Shown here one piece after another: positions 15,696 through 24,689 of a stretch of DNA of 58,220 bases; the first letter of the stretch is position 1; each line of letters begins with the position of its first letter. The stretch lies in NCBI GenBank assembly GCA_001805105.1, contig MHEE01000018.1:1-58220 (forward strand), given 5' to 3'. A program made the translations under genes and the position numbers. The stretch comes from Nitrospirae bacterium GWF2_44_13. Lineage in GTDB: Bacteria > Nitrospirota > Thermodesulfovibrionia > Thermodesulfovibrionales > UBA1546. The notes under the pieces are model-generated. The model was given only the letters and a program-made list of their open reading frames with translations. It did not search any database and was not told the DNA's origin.

Positions 15696-16724
15696 CTAAA
15701 GCTCTTTAAAGCTTATCTTGTATCCAAGATTGAATCCGAACAGATCCTCATTTAATGCCTTTCCATCAACCTCTGCATAAGGATACATAAAGTAATTCAG
15801 CTTCCCATCTTTCTGCGCCGGATTAAGTATTAGGTCTCTGCCGGACTGATATGCAATTCTGCTCTCATCGACCGCGCCAAAGAAATACTCAACAAGCGAT
15901 TTAACATCATTTAAATTGTCTGTTTTTTTCTCAAGCATTGCCTTTCTGACATCGGAGGGGTCAACGGGAACCCATCCGTATCCCGGCACATAAAACTCTG
16001 CCCAGCAGTGCTGGTTCTTTGTCATATCTCCTGTCTTGCCTTTGGGCATGCGTATACCGAATATCTCTCTTGCCGGAACCCCGGCGCTTCTTGAAAGGGC
16101 AACAAACACAGAACTAATATCTCCACACTTGCCTCCAAGTGAAACAATGAGCTTTTCGACCTCGCCGAAGCCGCAGCCCTTTACATCCGGGTCACGATGC
16201 ATGTTATTCACGATCCAGTCGTAAACTGCCCTTGCCTTTGCTAAATTGGAGCTTTTGCCTTTTGTAATCTGTGCTGCAAGATATTTAACCTTTCCGTCGG
16301 TAGGGCCAAGCCTTGTTGCTTTTAAATAGCCTTTGAATTCTTCCTTTGAAAAAGACAATTCCCTTTCAGGGAAATCCGCCTTAACCGCCTCATTTCTTTT
16401 AACCTTAAAGGAATACGTCAAAACTCTTTCTTTTAAAGCTCCATTCCATTCAGCATAGAGCGCCATATTGCCGTATCTGCCTTCCCTGTAAATGCCGCTT
16501 TTTGAAAAATTACCGGTAATATTTACATCTTCAATTGTCTGGTTCTCGTCCGATACCGGATAGGGAATCCACAAACTCACCCTCTTTGATTCTGCCTTAG
16601 CCTGCAGGTTTACATTAATAGTAACCTCTGCTCTTCGTTCTTTAACCTTGACACCTGCCGCAAAAGTAATTGCTGCAAGAGAAAAGGCCACTATCGCTGC
16701 AAAGACAAATCCACGCGCTTTCAC
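15696..16724 (-). CDS. Exported transglutaminase-like (cysteine protease fold) protein
   Basis: A 342-residue protein with a signal peptide (about residues 1-23). Its Ig/beta-rich N-terminal half (about 28-135) has VSLWIPYPVSDENQ, and the transglutaminase core spans about 145-265. The catalytic triad is visible: C200 in GGKCGDISSVF, H239 in NQHCWAEFYV and D255 in VPVDPSD. Bacterial proteins of this class act as periplasmic proteases, amidases or cross-linkers, and the substrate is unknown. The stop codon lies 4 bp from the 5' end of the selenocysteine-type tRNA on the same strand, so the tRNA may be processed from this gene's transcript. Confidence 0.88.
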   Translation of the reverse strand: MKARGFVFAAIVAFSLAAITFAAGVKVKERRAEVTINVNLQAKAESKRVSLWIPYPVSDENQTIEDVNITGNFSKSGIYREGRYGNMALYAEWNGALKERVLTYSFKVKRNEAVKADFPERELSFSKEEFKGYLKATRLGPTDGKVKYLAAQITKGKSSNLAKARAVYDWIVNNMHRDPDVKGCGFGEVEKLIVSLGGKCGDISSVFVALSRSAGVPAREIFGIRMPKGKTGDMTKNQHCWAEFYVPGYGWVPVDPSDVRKAMLEKKTDNLNDVKSLVEYFFGAVDESRIAYQSGRDLILNPAQKDGKLNYFMYPYAEVDGKALNEDLFGFNLGYKISFKEL

Positions 16725-16835
16725 TCAGCTTCCTCCTGTAATTAAATGATAAAAAATTTTAAATAATACCGAACTGCATGTCCAATAGATAATATTGATA
16801 AGTTGAATGGAATCTATAGATTTTTTAGATAAGAA

Positions 16836-17726
16836 CTATGCTTTGCCTTTGAGGTAAAGGTAATCGATGAAAAGCCGGTAACTTTTCGGAAACGTGCGCT
16901 TTCTGTGGGTGATAATATAAAAACTTCTCTTCATATTAAGCCCCTTTACTTTTACCTCCCTGAGTATTCCCAGCTTAAGGTCGTCTCTTACGGCCACTCT
17001 GGAAAGAATGGAAGCGCCAAGCCCTGATTTTACGGCTTCCTTTACAGCATCCGTAGAGCCTAAGACAGCAACAACATTTAGGTCTTTTACATCAATGCCC
17101 CTCCCTGAGAGATGCCTTTCCATTGTCTTTCTTGTACCGGAACCTTCTTCTCTCAGCAAAAAAGGCATACCGGTTATGTTTTTCATAGAAATGGTTTTCC
17201 TGCCCAAAGCCTTAGCAGATGAAACTAATATAAGCTCATCCTCAACAAGAGGGCGGTATTCCAGCTTTCTGTTCTCCATCTTTGCTCCTACAATACCAAG
17301 AAGCAATTGATCACATGCCACCATATCAGTTATCTTTTTTGAGTCTTCTATAATCACCTGAAAAGATATTTCCTTATATTTCTTTTTGAATTCTGAAACA
17401 ATGGATGGAATTATATATGTTCCCGGTATGGTGCTTGCGCCAATTATAATTTCTCCTCCTATGTCGTCTTTGATCCGGCAGATGCCGGATTTGATTTCTT
17501 CAAGGTTTTCTATTATCTCGGAGGCGCGAGAATAAAGAAGTTCGGCTTCTTTTGTCGGGATTATTGTCCTCCCTACCCTGTCAAAAAGTTTGCAGCCGAG
17601 TTCATCTTCAACAGCCTTTATATGACTGCTTATGGTAGGCTGCGTCAGGCTAAGCTGTTCCGAGGCTTTTGAGAAGCTCCTGTTTTTAAATACGGCTGTA
17701 AAAACTTTAAGGTGATGTATATCCAT
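16836..17726 (-). CDS. LysR-family regulator, selenium-metabolism-associated type
   Basis: A 296-residue LysR-type transcriptional regulator. The N-terminal winged HTH (residues 1-60: DIHHLKVFTAVFKNRSFSKA, LTQPTISSHIKAVEDELGCK, LFDRVGRTIIPTKEAELLY) is followed by a two-lobed effector domain (about 90-290; ILVSSAKALG, LREEGSGTRKTMERHL). The N-terminal wording closely resembles the subfamily that annotators call selenium metabolism-associated LysR regulators; this is from memory and untested here. The nearby YedF and Sec-type tRNA agree with that. It ends a tightly spaced operon (14 bp after acpS) and precedes the transglutaminase, tRNA and yedF on the same strand, which may be its targets. Confidence 0.87.
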   Translation of the reverse strand: MDIHHLKVFTAVFKNRSFSKASEQLSLTQPTISSHIKAVEDELGCKLFDRVGRTIIPTKEAELLYSRASEIIENLEEIKSGICRIKDDIGGEIIIGASTIPGTYIIPSIVSEFKKKYKEISFQVIIEDSKKITDMVACDQLLLGIVGAKMENRKLEYRPLVEDELILVSSAKALGRKTISMKNITGMPFLLREEGSGTRKTMERHLSGRGIDVKDLNVVAVLGSTDAVKEAVKSGLGASILSRVAVRDDLKLGILREVKVKGLNMKRSFYIITHRKRTFPKSYRLFIDYLYLKGKA

Positions 17727-17740
17727 GAGTCAGTTAGTAA

Positions 17741-18112
17741 TTACTTTTCAAGCACAATGCAGGCAATGCCGTATTCTTTTTCATGGCTCAGGCTGAGCGC
17801 AGTCTGTTTTATTTTCTTTTCCTCAAAAAACTTCTCCAGCCTGCCTGCCGTCTTTATGACGGGCCTGCCATTTGCAGCATTTATAACCTCAATATCAGTC
17901 AGCGACACAGAAACCTCAGAGCCTATCGCTTTAATCAGCGCCTCTTTTGCCGCAAAACGGACTGCAAGGGAGAAATAAGGGTTCTTTTTTTCATAACAGT
18001 ATGAAATCTCATTTTTCGTAAAAACCCTCTCAAGAAATTTCCTGCCCCACCTGTCAACAACATCCTTCATCCGCTCAATCTTAACAAGGTCTATGCCGAC
18101 ACCGTAAATCAT
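17741..18112 (-). CDS. acpS: Holo-[acyl-carrier-protein] synthase
   Basis: AcpS transfers 4'-phosphopantetheine from CoA to the serine of acyl carrier protein, activating fatty-acid synthesis. The 123-residue length is standard. YGVGIDLVKIERM carries the Mg-binding Asp and FAAKEALIKAIG the conserved Glu/Lys helix; the C-terminal LSLSHEKEYGIACIVLE ends the family core. It follows pdxJ by 18 bp, a very common bacterial gene order, and precedes the LysR gene by 14 bp. Confidence 0.96.
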   Translation of the reverse strand: MIYGVGIDLVKIERMKDVVDRWGRKFLERVFTKNEISYCYEKKNPYFSLAVRFAAKEALIKAIGSEVSVSLTDIEVINAANGRPVIKTAGRLEKFFEEKKIKQTALSLSHEKEYGIACIVLEK

Positions 18113-18130
18113 TATTTTTTCCCCCGTCTA

Positions 18131-18844
18131 TTAGCCACAGATAAGCTCCTTCATCTCCCTAACAGCCCTTTCAATCCCTACAAGCACTGCCCTGGCTATA
18201 ATACTGTGCCCTATATATAATCCTCTCAGTCCCTCTATGGCAGCTATATTTTTAACATTAAAATAATTAAGGCCGTGTCCTGCATTAGCGCCAAGACCCA
18301 GACCCAATGCATCTTTGACAGACCGCGCGACCTTTATAAGTTCTTTTTCCCGTCTGCCGCTCCTTGCATTTGCATAAAGGCCTGTATGTATCTCCACCAT
18401 ATCAGCGCCCGTTTCTTTAGATATGGCAATTTCATCGGTTGACGGATTTATAAAAAGGCTGACCGGTATCCCTGCGCCATGAATCCTCCTGATTGCATTT
18501 TCAAGATTTGATCTCTGCCGTTTCACATCAAGCCCGCCTTCTGTCGTAAGCTCTTCACGTTTCTCGGGAACCAGTGTTACCATGTCAGGCTTTACCTTCA
18601 AGGCGATGCCTATCATCTCTTTTGTAGCTGCCATCTCCAGATTTAACTCAACAGGGATGACTTCCCTTAATATCCTTAAATCCCTGTCATGTATGTGCCT
18701 CCTGTCCTCCCTGAGATGGACTGTAATGCCGTCAGCACCGCCCAATACTGCAAGAGTCGCTGCCATAACAGGATCAGGCTCTATGCCTTTCCTTGCCTCT
18801 CTCACAGTAGCAATATGGTCAACGTTAACTCCGAGAATCATCAA
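18131..18844 (-). CDS. pdxJ: Pyridoxine 5'-phosphate synthase
   Basis: PdxJ condenses 1-deoxy-D-xylulose 5-phosphate with 3-amino-2-oxopropyl phosphate to pyridoxine 5'-phosphate (DXP-dependent vitamin B6 route). The 237-residue TIM barrel begins LGVNVDHIATVREARKG, with HLREDRRHIHDRD and LNLEMAATKEM active-site loops and GANAGHGLNYFNV near the C terminus. The gene lies 5 bp after ydcF and 18 bp before acpS in the same operon. Confidence 0.97.
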   Translation of the reverse strand: MMILGVNVDHIATVREARKGIEPDPVMAATLAVLGGADGITVHLREDRRHIHDRDLRILREVIPVELNLEMAATKEMIGIALKVKPDMVTLVPEKREELTTEGGLDVKRQRSNLENAIRRIHGAGIPVSLFINPSTDEIAISKETGADMVEIHTGLYANARSGRREKELIKVARSVKDALGLGLGANAGHGLNYFNVKNIAAIEGLRGLYIGHSIIARAVLVGIERAVREMKELICG

Positions 18845-18849
18845 ACCTC

Positions 18850-19605
18850 CTAATATGCAAATCTATAAAACATTAATCCCAAATATTCACGCAGGGCTAC
18901 CGTTACATCCTCAAAGTTTCCAGGCAGATAACTTTCCCATCCATATTTTTTGTTCTTCCAAGTTCTGAAGTTAGCAGGCACAGGAAGAACTTCAACGCCA
19001 ACTTTTCCAAAACTCATTATAGCACGTTTCATGTGACAGGCAGATGTTACAAGAATCGGCTTTTTATACTTTAACTTCTTACAAATTTCCATGGTGTATT
19101 TAGCATTCTCAATTGTATCCCTGCTTTTGTCTTCCGCAATAATCTTATCGGAGGGTGCTCCAAGATCAACCAGAAACCGCTTAACGATGATTGCCTCTGC
19201 CTTTCTTCCCTTGAATACATTTCCCCCAGACACGATTATCGGAATGCCAAGTTTCTTTTGCAGTCTGACAGCAGTCATAATTCTTCCCATCATCTCTCCT
19301 GACGGAGCGCCTGTGCCCGATAAATCGGGCGCTTCATCGGAAACACCGCCTCCAAGAAGTATGATTACATCACCTCTGGGATCTTCCGGTATTTTAAAAT
19401 CAGATTCTAAACCCCTGAGCATTGGATCTGAAACAGGCGATATCGAAAGAGCCCACATAAAAATACCTATCGAGCAATTAAGAAACCCTGTCTTCCAGTA
19501 TTTCCTTAAAAAAAGACATAGCCCTGAGAACATCAATAAAAAAATAAATATCCCGGGCGGCATAAGAAATGGAGTCAATATTTTCTTAAACATGAACATT
19601 TTCAA
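18850..19605 (-). CDS. YdcF/ElyC family (DUF218) membrane protein
   Basis: A 251-residue protein with two N-terminal transmembrane segments (about 12-32 and 36-55) and a DUF218 domain (about 78-235). The domain shows VIILLGGGVSDEAPDL, IPIIVSGGNVFKG, EDKSRDTIENAKYTMEI and ILVTSACHMKRAIMSF, as in ElyC/SanA-type proteins linked to envelope biogenesis and lipid-carrier metabolism. The first two residues before MFKK offer alternative starts. Its ATG overlaps the nrdJ stop (ATGA). Confidence 0.88.
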   Translation of the reverse strand: MKMFMFKKILTPFLMPPGIFIFLLMFSGLCLFLRKYWKTGFLNCSIGIFMWALSISPVSDPMLRGLESDFKIPEDPRGDVIILLGGGVSDEAPDLSGTGAPSGEMMGRIMTAVRLQKKLGIPIIVSGGNVFKGRKAEAIIVKRFLVDLGAPSDKIIAEDKSRDTIENAKYTMEICKKLKYKKPILVTSACHMKRAIMSFGKVGVEVLPVPANFRTWKNKKYGWESYLPGNFEDVTVALREYLGLMFYRFAY

Positions 19606-21323
19606 TCAGAATCTCTGAATCTAACAAGAGTCCCTATTTTTTTAATGCCGTATCTGAAAATAGTGATGCCTTTGCACCCCTTCTCATAAGCAAGCAGAAA
19701 AGCCCTCTCAACATCTTCTCTTTTTGCCTTATGCGGCATGTTTATGGTCTTTGAAACCGCATTGTCCGTAAATTCCTGAAAACATGCCTGCATCTCTATG
19801 TGATCTTCAAATGGAATCTCATGAGTAGTCTTAAACAGTTTCCTGACATCATTAGGGACTTCTTTAATGCTGTAAAGATTCCCCTTGTTTATGACCTTTT
19901 CTTTTAATTCCTTTGAATAAAAACCGCGTCTCTTTGCAATATTTAAAAAATACCTGTTAATCTCAAATAGTTCGGTGTCAAGAATAAGCCTCTTGTATGC
20001 AAGTGCAAACAGCGGCTCTATCCCGCTTGAGCAATCCGCAACTATGGAGAGAGTCCCTGTAGGCGCTATCGTGGTTGTGGTCGCATTCCTCACTCGGGGC
20101 ATGCCGGGCGCATCATAGACAGAGCCTTTGAAATTCAGAAAGACACCGCGCTGCTGCGCCAGTCCTACAGATGCATTCTTTGACTCATCGCTTATAAACT
20201 TCATTATTTTTCTCCCAAATTCAAACGCCTTTTTGTGATTGTAAGGCAACCCAAGGAGTATTAACATATCAGCCCATCCCATAACACCGAGGCCTATCTT
20301 TCTGTTTCCTTTATGCATTGTCTCTATGGCAGGCAGAGGATATTTATTCACATCTATGGAATTATCCAGAAATCTTACTGCAGTTCTTATGTCATTTGAC
20401 AGGGAATCGTAATCTATCAGGGGTTTTGCCTGCCCGTCCGCCGGCTCTTTTACATATTTTGAAAGGTTCAGCGACCCCAGAATACATGCCTCGTATGGAA
20501 GCAGAGGCTGCTCGCCGCAGGGATTTGTTGACTCAATAATGCCGATATGTGGAGTCGGATTATCCCTGTTAATCCTGTCAATGAATACAAGTCCAGGATC
20601 TCCTGTCTCCCATGCGCTCTCAACAAGTTCCTTAAAAACATCGCGCGCCTTCAGCCTCCCGGCAGATGCCTTGTTCCTAGGATTTACAAGCTCATATTCA
20701 CCGTCATTTTTAAGGGCATCCATAAACGCATCTGTCGCTGAAACAGAGATATTAAAGTTTGTAAGCTCTCCCTCAGCCCTTTTTATGCGGATGAAATCAA
20801 GAATATCAGGGTGGTCAATGCGCAGTATTCCCATATTAGCTCCGCGCCTTGCTCCGCCTTGTTTTATGACGTCTGTTGCAGTGTTATATATCTTCATAAA
20901 AGAGACAGGGCCGCTTGCAATGCCTCCCGTTGAACGCACAATATCAGACTTGGGCCTTAACCGCGTAAAAGAAAAACCTGTGCCGCCGCCGCTTTGAAGT
21001 ATCAATGCGGCATTTTTCAGGGTATCAAATATGGAATGTATTGAGTCATCCACAGGAAGCACAAAACATGCGGCAAGCTGTCCTATCTCTTTTCCCGCAT
21101 TCATCAGTGTCGGAGAATTCGGAAGGAATTTAAGAGATGCCATCAACTCGTAAAATTTCTCTTCCCACTCAGCGGCATTACCACCGTGCTGAGTCTCGGC
21201 AGCCGCAATAGTCCTTGCAACCCTCCTGAACATTCCTTCAGGAGTTTCTATAACCTTCCCTCTTTCGTCCTTAAGGAGATACCTTGCCTTAAGCGCCTTA
21301 AGAGCATTTTCAGTCAAATTCAT
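19602..21323 (-). CDS. nrdJ: Adenosylcobalamin-dependent (class II) ribonucleotide reductase, short form
   Basis: NrdJ reduces ribonucleotides to deoxyribonucleotides using a thiyl radical generated from adenosylcobalamin, oxygen-independently. The 573-residue chain has FLPNSPTLMNAGKEIGQLAAC with the first redox Cys, NPCGEQPLLPYEACILGSLN with the radical Cys and its partner, and APTGTLSIVADCSSGIEP. Compared with long NrdJ proteins (about 750 residues or more), the C-terminal swinging-arm cysteine pair and zinc-ribbon-like tail are absent; the protein ends shortly after KGCKGITIFRYG. It starts 47 bp after the SurA-like gene and overlaps ydcF. The short form may use an external thiol donor (inference). 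Confidence 0.93.
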   Translation of the reverse strand: MNLTENALKALKARYLLKDERGKVIETPEGMFRRVARTIAAAETQHGGNAAEWEEKFYELMASLKFLPNSPTLMNAGKEIGQLAACFVLPVDDSIHSIFDTLKNAALILQSGGGTGFSFTRLRPKSDIVRSTGGIASGPVSFMKIYNTATDVIKQGGARRGANMGILRIDHPDILDFIRIKRAEGELTNFNISVSATDAFMDALKNDGEYELVNPRNKASAGRLKARDVFKELVESAWETGDPGLVFIDRINRDNPTPHIGIIESTNPCGEQPLLPYEACILGSLNLSKYVKEPADGQAKPLIDYDSLSNDIRTAVRFLDNSIDVNKYPLPAIETMHKGNRKIGLGVMGWADMLILLGLPYNHKKAFEFGRKIMKFISDESKNASVGLAQQRGVFLNFKGSVYDAPGMPRVRNATTTTIAPTGTLSIVADCSSGIEPLFALAYKRLILDTELFEINRYFLNIAKRRGFYSKELKEKVINKGNLYSIKEVPNDVRKLFKTTHEIPFEDHIEMQACFQEFTDNAVSKTINMPHKAKREDVERAFLLAYEKGCKGITIFRYGIKKIGTLVRFRDSD

Positions 21324-21370
21324 AAGAACATTATATCAGAAAAATTTCTGCAGTAGAGTTGGTGGAATGT

Positions 21371-21871
21371 CTAATTGTTAAGTTGAATCTTTATATACGC
21401 CTTTGACCTTAAATCCTCAATATGCTTTTTCAGCCTTATATTGACCTCTTTTTCAACCAGATATTCCTCAATCTTTTCCCTTGAATCGTCAAACTCAGCC
21501 TTGCCGAATTCCTTTCTGTTTTTATCGTAGAATTCCCTCAGATCGTCCTCTGTGATCTTTATGAACGTCCTGAGCTTTAACTCGATATACTCCCTGATAG
21601 ACTCATCCGGATTAGCTCCCTCTATACGCAGCTTCTTTGCCTCGCGCAAAAGGAGCATCCTGTTTATCTTCGTGTTCAACACCTCTTCTTTTTTTATATC
21701 AGGCCTCAGTTTTGCCGCAGCCTTATAATTATCCTCAAGGTCGCTCAAGGTTATTGCCTTGTCATCAACAAAAGCAACCACCCTATCAACTACCTCTGCG
21801 AAAACAAACGGCAGATTGATGGCCAGCAAAACTGCACAGCCTAAAAATAGAGAGACTTTAGTTCCTTTCAT
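21371..21871 (-). CDS. SurA N-terminal-domain-like periplasmic chaperone, no PPIase domain
   Basis: A 166-residue exported protein (signal peptide about 1-25, ending VFAE). [20 protein letters not shown] is the hallmark N-terminal motif of SurA/PrsA-type chaperones. A helical bundle follows ([51 protein letters not shown]). No parvulin prolyl-isomerase domain is present, so this is the short chaperone-only form. It heads the minus-strand operon leading into nrdJ. Confidence 0.83.
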   Translation of the reverse strand: MKGTKVSLFLGCAVLLAINLPFVFAEVVDRVVAFVDDKAITLSDLEDNYKAAAKLRPDIKKEEVLNTKINRMLLLREAKKLRIEGANPDESIREYIELKLRTFIKITEDDLREFYDKNRKEFGKAEFDDSREKIEEYLVEKEVNIRLKKHIEDLRSKAYIKIQLNN

Positions 21872-21899
21872 TTTATACTCTTAATCTTACATCAAAAAA

Positions 21900-21936
21900 T
21901 TGAATATTTTCCATGCCCTCATGTATTATATGGGTC
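21900..21936 (+). promoter_or_regulatory. Predicted sigma70 promoter of hisG
   Basis: TTGAAT at 21900-21905, an 18-bp gap and TATTAT at 21924-21929 lie just upstream of hisG, in the divergent spacer with the SurA-like gene. GAGGAG at about 21955-21960 provides the ribosome site before the ATG at 21971. Confidence 0.55.
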
Positions 21937-21970
21937 AGAATATGAAGATAAGTCGAGGAGAAAACTTATT

Positions 21971-22846
21971 ATGAGCAAAATCCTAAAACTCGGGATCCCC
22001 AAGGGAAGCCTTCAGGAGTCAACATTAAAACTTTTCAGAAAGGCAGGATACCACATCTCGGTATCAAGCCGTTCCTACTATCCGTCCTTTGACGACATTG
22101 AAGTTGAGGCGATGCTGATAAGGGCGCAGGAAATGGCAAGATATGTTGAGGACGGAATACTTGACTGCGGACTTACAGGCAAAGACTGGATACTGGAGCA
22201 GAATGCCGACGTGCATGAGGTTGCAGAACTCACCTATGCAAAGGAAGGCCTAAGGCCTGTAAAATGGGTCATTGCCGTGCCGAATGACTCAAAGATAAAA
22301 AGCGTAAAAGGCTTGAACGGCAAACGGATTGCAACAGAGCTTGTAGGGTTTACGAAGAGATACCTCAAGGCAAAAGGGATAAAGGCAGAGGTTGATTTTT
22401 CATGGGGCGCAACAGAGGTAAAACCGCCCTACCTTGCTGATGCCATAGTTGAGCTTACAGAGACAGGCACGTCTTTAAGGGAAAATAACCTGCGAATCGT
22501 TGAAACTATTCTTGAGTCAAGCACAAGATTCATTGCCAATAAAAAGGCGTGGCAGGACAAGTGGAAAAAACAAAAGATGCAAAATATTGTCATGCTCCTG
22601 AAAGGCGCATTGTCTGCCGAGGAGAAAGTCGGGCTTAAGATGAATGTCTCTGAGAGGTCATTTAAACGCGTGATGAGCCTTCTTTCTGCCATGCACTCGC
22701 CGACCATATCTGCGCTTTCGGATAAGGGGTGGTATGCCCTTGAAGTGATAATTGACGAGAAAGTTGTGCGGGATATTATCCCGAAACTGAAAACTGCGGG
22801 AGCGTCAGGCATAGTGGAGTATCAGTTAAATAAAGTGATACCGTAA
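21971..22846 (+). CDS. hisG: ATP phosphoribosyltransferase, long form
   Basis: HisG joins ATP and PRPP in the first, feedback-inhibited step of histidine biosynthesis. At 291 residues it is the long (HisG_L) form with a C-terminal ACT-like regulatory domain (about 220-290), so no HisZ partner is needed. [20 protein letters not shown] opens the protein, [10 protein letters not shown] and [14 protein letters not shown] belong to the PRPP-binding catalytic core, and [19 protein letters not shown] is typical. hisC and hisB follow, but a strong hairpin separates hisG from hisC. Confidence 0.97.
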   Translation: MSKILKLGIPKGSLQESTLKLFRKAGYHISVSSRSYYPSFDDIEVEAMLIRAQEMARYVEDGILDCGLTGKDWILEQNADVHEVAELTYAKEGLRPVKWVIAVPNDSKIKSVKGLNGKRIATELVGFTKRYLKAKGIKAEVDFSWGATEVKPPYLADAIVELTETGTSLRENNLRIVETILESSTRFIANKKAWQDKWKKQKMQNIVMLLKGALSAEEKVGLKMNVSERSFKRVMSLLSAMHSPTISALSDKGWYALEVIIDEKVVRDIIPKLKTAGASGIVEYQLNKVIP

Positions 22847-22853
22847 GTATGAG

Positions 22854-22899
22854 AAGGACAGGATATAATTTTTCGCTCAAATACTATCCTGTCCTTTTT
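22854..22899 (+). terminator. Hairpin with T run between hisG and hisC
   Basis: A perfect 12-bp stem, AAGGACAGGATA (22854-22865) with TATCCTGTCCTT (22885-22896), ends in a T run. It lies within the his gene order, so it may terminate most hisG transcripts, act as an attenuator, or stabilise the hisG mRNA 3' end. Confidence 0.7.
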
Positions 22900-22926
22900 A
22901 AGTTATGGGCTAAGAGAAAGAATTAA

Positions 22927-23961
22927 ATGAAGATAAACATAAAGAGCCTTGTCAGACCGAACATCCGCAATCTCACGGCTTATAGCTCAAAAGAGATTCC
23001 ATGCAGGGTGAAGCTTGATGCGAATGAAAGCCCTTATGGTTTTGATATTACTGATGAAATCTTAAAATCAATTAAAACCAACCGCTATCCTGACCCTGAA
23101 GCAAAAACTCTAAAAAAAATTATCGCAAAAAATCTGAGGCTGAATCCCGAGAATATCCTTTTTGGAAACGGCTCCGATGAGCTGATATATTATCTCACAA
23201 CAGTTTTCGGCGGGCCTGTCCTGTATCCTGTTCCCACGTTTTCAATGTACGGCATTATCTCTCAGGCGCTTGGAGAGAAAAGAATAGAAGTTCCTCTCGA
23301 TGATGAATTTGACCTTGATACAGACAGAATACTGTATTTAATTAAAAAAGAAAAACCGGGGATTGTCTTCCTTAGCAGTCCCAATAACCCCACAGGCAAT
23401 TGTTTTTCGGCAGACAGGATTTTAAAGATAGTTGAATCAACCTCACTCGTAGTTATTGATGAGGCATATCAGCCTTTCTCAAGTGAAAAAGGTTTTCTGC
23501 CGATGTTAAACGACTATAAAAATCTTGCGATTCTCAGAACCCTGAGCAAGATAGGCTTTGCAGGACTGCGTATAGGATTTCTGATTGCCGGCAAAGAGAT
23601 AATAAATGAGGTTAATAAGGTAAGGCTGCCGTTTAACTTAAATTCTATTTCTCAGGCGGTTGCAACGGAATTGCTTAAAAACCCCAATACAATAAAATTA
23701 CACATAGGGCTTATTACCTCTGAGAGGGAGAGGCTTCTTAATGAACTGTGGAAGACAAGGGGAATAAAACCCTATCCGTCCGAGGCTAATTTTATATTAT
23801 TCAAAGTTAAGAATTCTGATAAAATCTATTACAGGCTTCTTAAAAAAAGCGTGCTTGTAAGGGATATGAAAGGCGTTGTGAATGGATGTCTCAGGGTAAC
23901 GGTAGGAACAAAAAAAGAAAACAATATTTTTATCAAAGCGCTTAAAGAGGTGATGAAATGA
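22927..23961 (+). CDS. hisC: Histidinol-phosphate aminotransferase
   Basis: HisC is a PLP-dependent class I/II aminotransferase that converts imidazole-acetol phosphate to histidinol phosphate. The 344-residue chain has the typical start [14 protein letters not shown] and [38 protein letters not shown] and [10 protein letters not shown] are cofactor-site motifs, and the PLP lysine is in [15 protein letters not shown]. Its stop overlaps the hisB start. Confidence 0.96.
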   Translation: MKINIKSLVRPNIRNLTAYSSKEIPCRVKLDANESPYGFDITDEILKSIKTNRYPDPEAKTLKKIIAKNLRLNPENILFGNGSDELIYYLTTVFGGPVLYPVPTFSMYGIISQALGEKRIEVPLDDEFDLDTDRILYLIKKEKPGIVFLSSPNNPTGNCFSADRILKIVESTSLVVIDEAYQPFSSEKGFLPMLNDYKNLAILRTLSKIGFAGLRIGFLIAGKEIINEVNKVRLPFNLNSISQAVATELLKNPNTIKLHIGLITSERERLLNELWKTRGIKPYPSEANFILFKVKNSDKIYYRLLKKSVLVRDMKGVVNGCLRVTVGTKKENNIFIKALKEVMK

Positions 23962-24545
23962 GAAAGGCGGCAATTAAGAGAAAGACAAAGGAAACAAATA
24001 TCTCGTTGGACTTGAATCTTGACGGCAGAGGAAGTTATTCAATAAACACCTCTATCCAGTTTCTTGACCATATGCTTTCCCTGATGTGCAAACACGGACT
24101 CTTTGATATTAAACTTAAAGCAAAAGGCGATATAGATATTGACGACCATCATACGGTGGAAGACATCGGGATAGTGCTCGGCAAGGCCATTAAGCAGGCA
24201 GTCGGAGACATGAAAGGAATAGCGAGATACGGACAGGCGTCTGTGCCTATGGATGAAGCGCTCGCCTCGGTAAGCCTTGATATCAGCGGAAGGCCCTATT
24301 TTGTTTATAAAGTGGAATTCCCGAAAAAGAGCAAACTGAAGGACTTTGACCCTGACCTTATAGAAGACTTCCTTCAGGCTTTCGTAAGCAACAGCAGCAT
24401 AACGCTCCATATCAACGCTCTTTACGGAAGGAACATACATCATATAATTGAAGCAATTTTTAAAGGTCTTGGCAAGGCGCTCAGAGAAGCAGTTACTATT
24501 AATCCAAGGATGAAAGGTATCCCTTCCACAAAGGGAAAACTTTAG
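23958..24545 (+). CDS. hisB: Imidazoleglycerol-phosphate dehydratase
   Basis: HisB dehydrates imidazole-glycerol phosphate using two Mn ions. The 195-residue monofunctional form lacks the phosphatase domain of enterobacterial HisB. Metal-binding histidine motifs are visible: [24 protein letters not shown] and, in the second half, [20 protein letters not shown]. It overlaps hisC by 4 bp. Confidence 0.97.
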   Translation: MRKAAIKRKTKETNISLDLNLDGRGSYSINTSIQFLDHMLSLMCKHGLFDIKLKAKGDIDIDDHHTVEDIGIVLGKAIKQAVGDMKGIARYGQASVPMDEALASVSLDISGRPYFVYKVEFPKKSKLKDFDPDLIEDFLQAFVSNSSITLHINALYGRNIHHIIEAIFKGLGKALREAVTINPRMKGIPSTKGKL

Positions 24546-24561
24546 CAGAAATATCTCTGAT

Positions 24562-24651
24562 GTCATTCCTGCCCCGTATCTGTGTACGGGATAAACTCCG
24601 GCAGGAATCCAGTATTTATGTTTCTGGATTCCGCATCAAGTGCGGAATGAC
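24562..24651. repeat. Composite palindromic intergenic element
   Basis: The 90-bp segment starts GTCATTCCTG and ends GCGGAATGAC. Internally CCCGTA-N6-TACGGG, CTCCGGCAGGAATCCAG and CTGGATTCCGCA-N5-TGCGGAATGAC give nested inverted repeats. This style (GTCATTCC...GGAATGAC) is common for dispersed palindromic repeats in environmental anaerobes. Only one copy is visible in the window, so dispersal is not shown. It lies between hisB and the HAD gene. Confidence 0.65.
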
Positions 24652-24689
24652 AAAACCATATCCAGCATGACAGACTAAGAGGTAGTTAG

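Noticed and set aside
18582-18968. Plus-strand ORF opposite pdxJ/ydcF
   Set aside because: It is the antisense shadow of two well-recognised genes with no domain or ribosome site of its own. Similar shadows opposite rpoB, rpoC, nrdJ, vorB and others were also left out.
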